Shown here piece after piece: positions 59,315-64,000 of a stretch of 64,000 bases of DNA. Numbering within the stretch: position 1 is the first letter of the stretch; each line of letters begins with the position of its first letter. The DNA comes from Rhynchonema sp. JSB1_4. Taxonomy: Eukaryota; Nematoda; Chromadorea; Monhysterida; Xyalidae. The stretch is taken from the NCBI GenBank assembly GCA_030248065.1, contig JASAMV010006625.1:62001-126000 (forward strand). The letters run 5' to 3'. Both the position numbers and the translations under genes were made by a program. The notes under the pieces are model-generated. The model did no database searches and was not told the origin of the DNA. It saw nothing but the letters and a program-made list of their open reading frames with translations.

Positions 59315-61097
59315 ATGCTGCGTTCCATTTTTCTTGCCTCGCTGTTTGTCGCACGCTCATTGGGCTGCCCTCAGCAGCTGGTGCTCAGAGTCTCAGGTTT
59401 GTCTTGTGTTACGAAAAAAATTGCTTTTTCATGTTTTTTACCAGAAGCATCAAACAAAATTTATTTCTAACGCAGATTGTGCACCCGTTCGTGTGAACGG
59501 TCCCGACCCTCCCACCGTAACCTACAGTCTTGAGCCTGCCAAGAACGTTGTTGCTGACGGCACCACTGCCACGTTGTCGTGCCCTGACCTGACCACAACA
59601 TCTATCTTGTTCACTGATGGTATTCTATCTAATATTTATTTGTTTTTCTTTCGTTATATCTATTCATCCTCTTCCTGTCTGCAGCCGGTTCGCTCAGCTA
59701 CACCACGGCGCAGACCATCACCTGCGTGGATGGATTGTGGTCGATTCAGGGCACGTGGAGCTGCCCGCATAGTAAGTCTCATTATTTAGGTATAGCTGAA
59801 AAGACCTATAATTGCTTCAATGTTTCCAGCGTGCGCGGCCCTGACCACACAAACGCTGTCCGCCGCAACGATCACCTACTCGAACACACAAGTCAACTCC
59901 CGGTCGATGCCTGGTCATACCGTAAGTATCACAAATCGGGTGGAATATTCACGTAATCTTCGTCCTCAAAGTTGGCCGTAGAAAAGTCTACGACCAGCTT
60001 TTCACCTGAAACATCACAATACCAAAATCAGAGAGAAAATCCGCAAACCTTCCCTGCATTTTCAAGGCGACCGTCAACTGCCCGCAAGCCACATCGCGCG
60101 GCATTTCGGTGGATTTGTTCGCAGGCGCCAGCGCAGACCCGTGTGTTGGACAGGCTGACCTGACCCTGACTTGTGGCACTGACGGAATGTGGAGAGACGA
60201 GACCGGCGCTATACAGACCGAGTACAACTGTTATTTGAGTGCGTTTGTTTGTGTCAAGTTGTTTTGGGGCTTGAGGTACTCTTGCTCAAGTGCTGCAACC
60301 TGTATAACAAAATAAACGGATTGAACAATAATTTTTCAACGCTACCCCATGTTTTTGGAGTCACCTGTTTCAATCACACTGACGATGTCCTGGTGCACCG
60401 CGTCGGTATGGGAAAACATTAAGACTGCCAAACCAGGTTATACTACCACAAAGTATCCGACAAGGTGATGTTTCACGCCCCCTGTATAACATTGCAGAAT
60501 GCACGTCACCGGCCGTTATCGGTGCGGCCTCAGCGTTCGTCGGCTTCACCAATGTGCCCATCAACCACGGTGCCGATCTGTGGCCGACTCTTTTGACCTC
60601 CACGCCAACAGCGTTGATTCCGTGCGATTCTGACACCGAAAGTGCCACACTGACGAGCACCACCGGCACCACCACGGTTCGTTCGGTGGCTTTTTGTGCG
60701 GACATCATCGGTGTAGGTGACTATCGATGGGCATGATAGCGAGGGTGCATACGATGGTCCGTACAACTGGAAGCATTAGAACATGTTGTACCCACGCACC
60801 AGTATGTACAACAAGTTTTATCCAGCTCAACACACTAGATGTTCAGACAGATACACAGAGAACTGACTGAGTTTTTGGAAGAGAATTAAAACGACGAACC
60901 ACTTTTATCTGGAATCAAGGTTTTCCGGATCCTGTGCTGTCATTCATTTGCATCGACGATGACTTGGTGCACCACCGATTATGGCAACCACTTTATATGT
61001 ATTATGACCGTTTGAAGATTAAATTTTCAGTCCGTGACAGCGGCTGACACCCCGACGAACATGGTGTGTAACAACGGCAACCTGTTGACATCAATAG
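59315..61097 (+). CDS. secreted protein with three sushi-like Cys modules (3' end uncertain)
   Basis: Seven exons (59315-59396, 59476-59619, 59685-59771, 59830-59921, 60067-60238, 60498-60712, 61031-61097) join in phase. MLRSIFLASLFVARSLG is a signal peptide. Module 1 is CAPVRVNG, TVTYS, DGTTATLSC, ITCVDGLWSIQGTWSC. Module 2 is CAALTT, ITYSN, GHTATVNC, LTLTCGTDGMW, YNC. Module 3 is a more diverged CTSP, IPCDSD, AFCAD, MVCNN. The four-Cys spacing with C-x-x-G-x-W before the last Cys resembles sushi/CCP domains; nematode-specific extracellular Cys modules are an alternative. The final exon after 61097 (phase 1) is unclear; 61329-61381 is a candidate with weak support. Role unknown, presumably extracellular binding. 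Confidence 0.72.
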
Positions 61098-61834
61098 GTG
61101 GGGACACCAGAGCGACTTTGTTCTCAATCGCTTGCGTTTAGATTAGCTCGTCAAGCTTTTGCGATTTTGGAACACGTTTTATGCCCGTTTCTTTACTTAA
61201 TCCCCAACATGCACAAGTCGGTGCCTGAGTGGTTCCCGCATTTGAGAAAAACCAACTTTTGCTATAGCTGCACTTGTGACACACGCACGGGCGCACAAAG
61301 ACGTGCAATGTGCAACCAGTGCACGCAGACATGTCCAGCTCGCTGAGATTACACGCATACCGCAAGCCCCTTGGTGCCTGACCGCAGCCACGGGAACCAA
61401 CCAGGCACCGCCCAGGCCCAGGCACGGACTTGTGCATTTGTGTCGAACGAACATTTTTGTGTTTTAGAATGAAGTTCTTTATCAAGGCGGTGGAGGGCTG
61501 CGTTATGTATATCTGTGCAGAACAGCTGTTTTTTATCCTGTTTCCGTTAGTTGTTTCAGAACCGGTTCTTGACTTGATATAAGAATAAAAACTGATTTAT
61601 TAACATTGATGTACCGTACCAGCACACTATTTGCTGTTCGATTTAGCTGCACACGCCACAGAGAGGTGTTAGTTTCTTTTCAATTTTCGGATAACCGGAA
61701 TACTTGTAATAACTCAATCAGAAAACCGTGTTTTGTGTGTTGCGGAAAACGTCCTTCCACTTTTTCAAAGTTCAAACGTACATGTACTGTATAATAAACC
61801 TTTTGCGACTTATTTCGTTTTTTTGTTGGGAACC
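61098..61834. other. spacer with candidate last exon of the sushi-like gene
   Basis: Holds a possible terminal exon at 61329-61381 of the upstream gene, and AATAAA at 61584. Nothing else recognised. Confidence 0.4.
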
Positions 61835-62897
61835 ATGAATAAGTTGAACATGCTTTCTGTTTGGCTGATGATGGCCACTTTCACAGCGCTCGCCGAAGGA
61901 CAGGTTATGCACAGAATACCTAGGGAACAAGGAAAATATGGTTCGTGTGCAAATGCCATGTAATTGTGTGGAGTGGTTTCCAACTTATCGGTTCCCCTCG
62001 TCCCATGCAACAAGTGATCAACGGAGCACCCACGGTTCCACCCCACCCAAATCCGTCAGTCAAGCATTCTCACAATTGCGACTGGTGCCCGATCTGCTGC
62101 CCGTTGCACCACCGGCACGCGCTCATGTCAGTGTTTATATTATGCGCTTGAAACATCACCAATACTCTTCTTATCTCAAAGACGGGTTTATCGCCTTGCC
62201 CATTGAGGGTCCTCCAAAACTGCGAAGAAAGCCAGTTTCACACCGAAAGTAACTTAATCACCTCGCTCAAAGACAATGCTGAGACGGCAAGGCGAAGGCC
62301 ACAAAAAAAGACATCCGTAGAGTAAAACAGCTGTCTGATGTTTCACGATGTGCAGCAGGTTGCGTGGGCCAATGGTGTCGTTATGAACCTTGGTGATGAG
62401 TTACGACCAGCGCAGACTGCTGTGTTGCCCTCAGCGGTCGCTTGGCCGCGTCGCCCTTTCGCTTACTACGCTGTGATGCTTTTTGGTTGGTTAGATCATG
62501 TATTTCGATAGTTTTTAATGTTTTTAGGCAGATGAAATAGCATTTCTGCGTATATTTTCCTTTTTCTTTTCATACGCCCATCCTCCCGGCAACCGCAATA
62601 CAAGTTTGCACTGGACCGTCGTGATCGTGAATATACCGGGCACGGATCAGCACGCGGGCAATACAGTGGCGCACGACGCACCGAGGGAACGTTTGCTTTT
62701 TTCATTGCATTTGTGTTTCATCGTGACATAAAACCAAAAAACGAGCAAAATTTCGTTCAGAGCCACAGTGCTACGTTTTGCTAGTCTACAAGCAACAAGG
62801 ACAGATACCGGCTGCGAGTTTGCCGGTTCGAAAACCGTTCAGAATTCATTGCTTATCCGTTACGTTCACTTTGATACACGGTGCAGGAAAAAATTAA
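61835..62897 (+). CDS. secreted phosphatidylethanolamine-binding protein (PEBP)
   Basis: Five exons (61835-61944, 62060-62132, 62359-62485, 62574-62690, 62761-62897) give 187 residues in phase. MLSVWLMMATFTALAEGQ is a signal peptide. PEBP marks in order: AFSQLRLVPDLLPVAPP, VAWANGVVMNLGDELRPAQT, YYAVMLF followed by the DxxPPGN site, TSLHWTVVIVNIPGTD, and CYVLLVYKQQGQIP near the C-terminus. PEBPs bind phospholipids or small ligands and can modulate kinases; secreted members are known in nematodes. The D of the ligand-site block depends on an intron ending TTTTCAT at 62573 instead of CAG. This is either an inactivating mutation, a base error or a non-AG acceptor. Using the nearest AG at 62540 stays open but inserts a Phe-rich stretch. 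The first-exon donor (GTGTGC) is also weak, so pseudogenisation is possible. Confidence 0.82.
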
Positions 62898-63778
62898 AAC
62901 CACGCCGATTTCTATTGGGCTTCCCTGCGCACTGTCAAATTAGAAACTTAATGCAGATCTAGATCAGTGACTCCACTCTCTTCTGATCAATTTCGATCTG
63001 CCTGCATTTGTCGACCGTTACCGACTCGGCAGCCCGGCAGCGGCAAACTTTTACCATGATTCGGGTGATTATTATTAGATTTTTTTGTTTTTTTACAGTT
63101 TTTTTGTTTTTGAAACAACGGCGTGTTTTCCACCGCCAGGCCTGATGCGATGAGTTAGCTCGTTGGAATCGCCAGCGGATGTGACTGGCCGATCCAGGGC
63201 CGTGTTGACAGAAACCCACTTGAGATGCGAATAAAAAAAATTGCGCGTAGCAAATATTTATGATCTAGGATTTAATCTGTTAGTTCCATTTCACATGGTA
63301 GACATCATATTCATCTGCCGCACTTTCACAGGATTAATGTATAATACTGTCATAGCCGTTGGTGTAATAGTATTACCAAAATGACCCAATGTGCAGTTCG
63401 GTATCGTGTTTGCGTGCTCAAGAAAGTTTACACACTATTTATTATTGGTGTAGTAATATAAGAATAAGAAGTCAATAAAAACGAATCTATGGTACATCTG
63501 TCAGTGAACAGGTGCCCTTTGGTCAACTAATCGACGATAATTTCCAGATAGACTTACGTTGCATCACCGATAAAGTTTCACAGAAACGCTCCACATCACC
63601 AAAATGTCACGGCGTGTGCGGCTGACCCATCTTGACCTTTCAGAATTTGAAAGTGTAAAAAATCTTTCTAACTGCAATTGATGCACTCTATAATACCGAC
63701 TGACTGACTACTACTCTTAGAAACAGGATTTAAGGGCAAACTATTTAAAAAAAATAATCCCACAAACATTGCAAAATC
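62898..63778. other. spacer before the second sushi-like gene
   Basis: No supported gene. AT-rich, with short frames on both strands only. Confidence 0.45.
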
Positions 63779-64000
63779 ATGCTTGCTTTAATTTTGATCT
63801 TGATTGGCTACAGCCACGCATGTTTGGTGCCAGTTCAAATTGAAGACACTTCGTGTTAGTGTGCTACTGCGCTAATCGATTTTTGTTCTTTTGAATCGCG
63901 ATCCTAACTGAATTTTAACAAAACTTTTGGCTAATTTTTAGCGTGCGACGCAGTCACCTCGGGCAGCCCAACTCCGACAGTGACCTATTCAAACAGTCTG
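63779..64000 (+). CDS. secreted sushi-like protein, 5' part (runs off the window)
   Basis: Exon 1 (63779-63854) encodes the signal peptide MLALILILIGYSHA. After an 87-base intron (GTTAGT donor, TTTTTAG acceptor), exon 2 starts at 63942 with SCDAVTSGSPTPTVTYSNS, which parallels the module starts of the gene at 59315 (VNGPDPPTVTYS and ATITYSN). A paralogue of that gene, truncated only by the window edge. Confidence 0.7.

Noticed and set aside
62000..62151. His/Cys-rich peptide frame resembling an antimicrobial peptide (HNCDWCPICCPLHH)
   Set aside because: The overlapping frame encodes the PEBP block AFSQLRLVPDLLPVAPP and connects in phase to later PEBP exons, so this frame is a shadow.

Overview
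This window is nuclear DNA from a small-genome invertebrate, probably an ecdysozoan and most likely a nematode. The genes are intron-rich, many introns are only 45-100 bases, and many acceptors read TTTCAG or TTTTAG. Several first exons sit just downstream of an intron-like acceptor, as expected for trans-spliced messages. The gene content also fits: a DUF229 membrane protein, a neuropeptide-type seven-helix receptor, small secreted proteins and tandem secreted Cys-rich genes. The clade is an inference and was not checked by search. All gene models are my own manual splice reconstructions; in nearly all of them the intron phases close exactly. The splice donors are unusual, with T at +3 in about four of ten introns.

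Layout. 1-3935: a reverse-strand LINE carrying three independent hAT-type MITE insertions, one of which is hit again by a fourth, each with an 8-bp target duplication. 5111-8243: two small secreted-protein genes that look paralogous. 8802-12308: glutamine synthetase on the minus strand (first exon not found). 12853-13090: a perfect 97-bp-arm palindrome. 15236-16590: a four-helix membrane protein (minus). 17695-22125: a repeat-rich stretch with a fold-back family, a long inverted repeat and a ~170-bp tandem array. 23637-27911: a 12-exon DUF229 protein. 28520-31434: a two-helix protein with a C-terminal Cys motif (minus). 31841-34270: a class A peptide receptor (minus). 37060-40360: a second, frameshifted LINE copy lying between diverged inverted repeats. 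39384-39475: a tRNA-like pol III unit. 45399-47480: a membrane-anchored protein with an acidic tract. 48856-51398: a hAT MITE, an A/C-only stretch, and a 1.7-kb fold-back element built from GGCGTGCGAA units. 52853-57641: a 15-exon protein with four copies of an unrecognised domain. 59315-64000: a secreted sushi-like gene, a secreted PEBP gene with a damaged acceptor, and the start of another sushi-like gene.

The genes show no operon-like functional grouping apart from the 59-64 kb secreted cluster and the 5-8 kb pair. The most distinctive features are the density of palindromic and hAT-type elements and three short sequence words that recur far above chance in introns and spacers. The best candidates for something undescribed are the small secreted pair (5-8 kb), the four-repeat protein (53-57.6 kb) and the 1.7-kb fold-back element.
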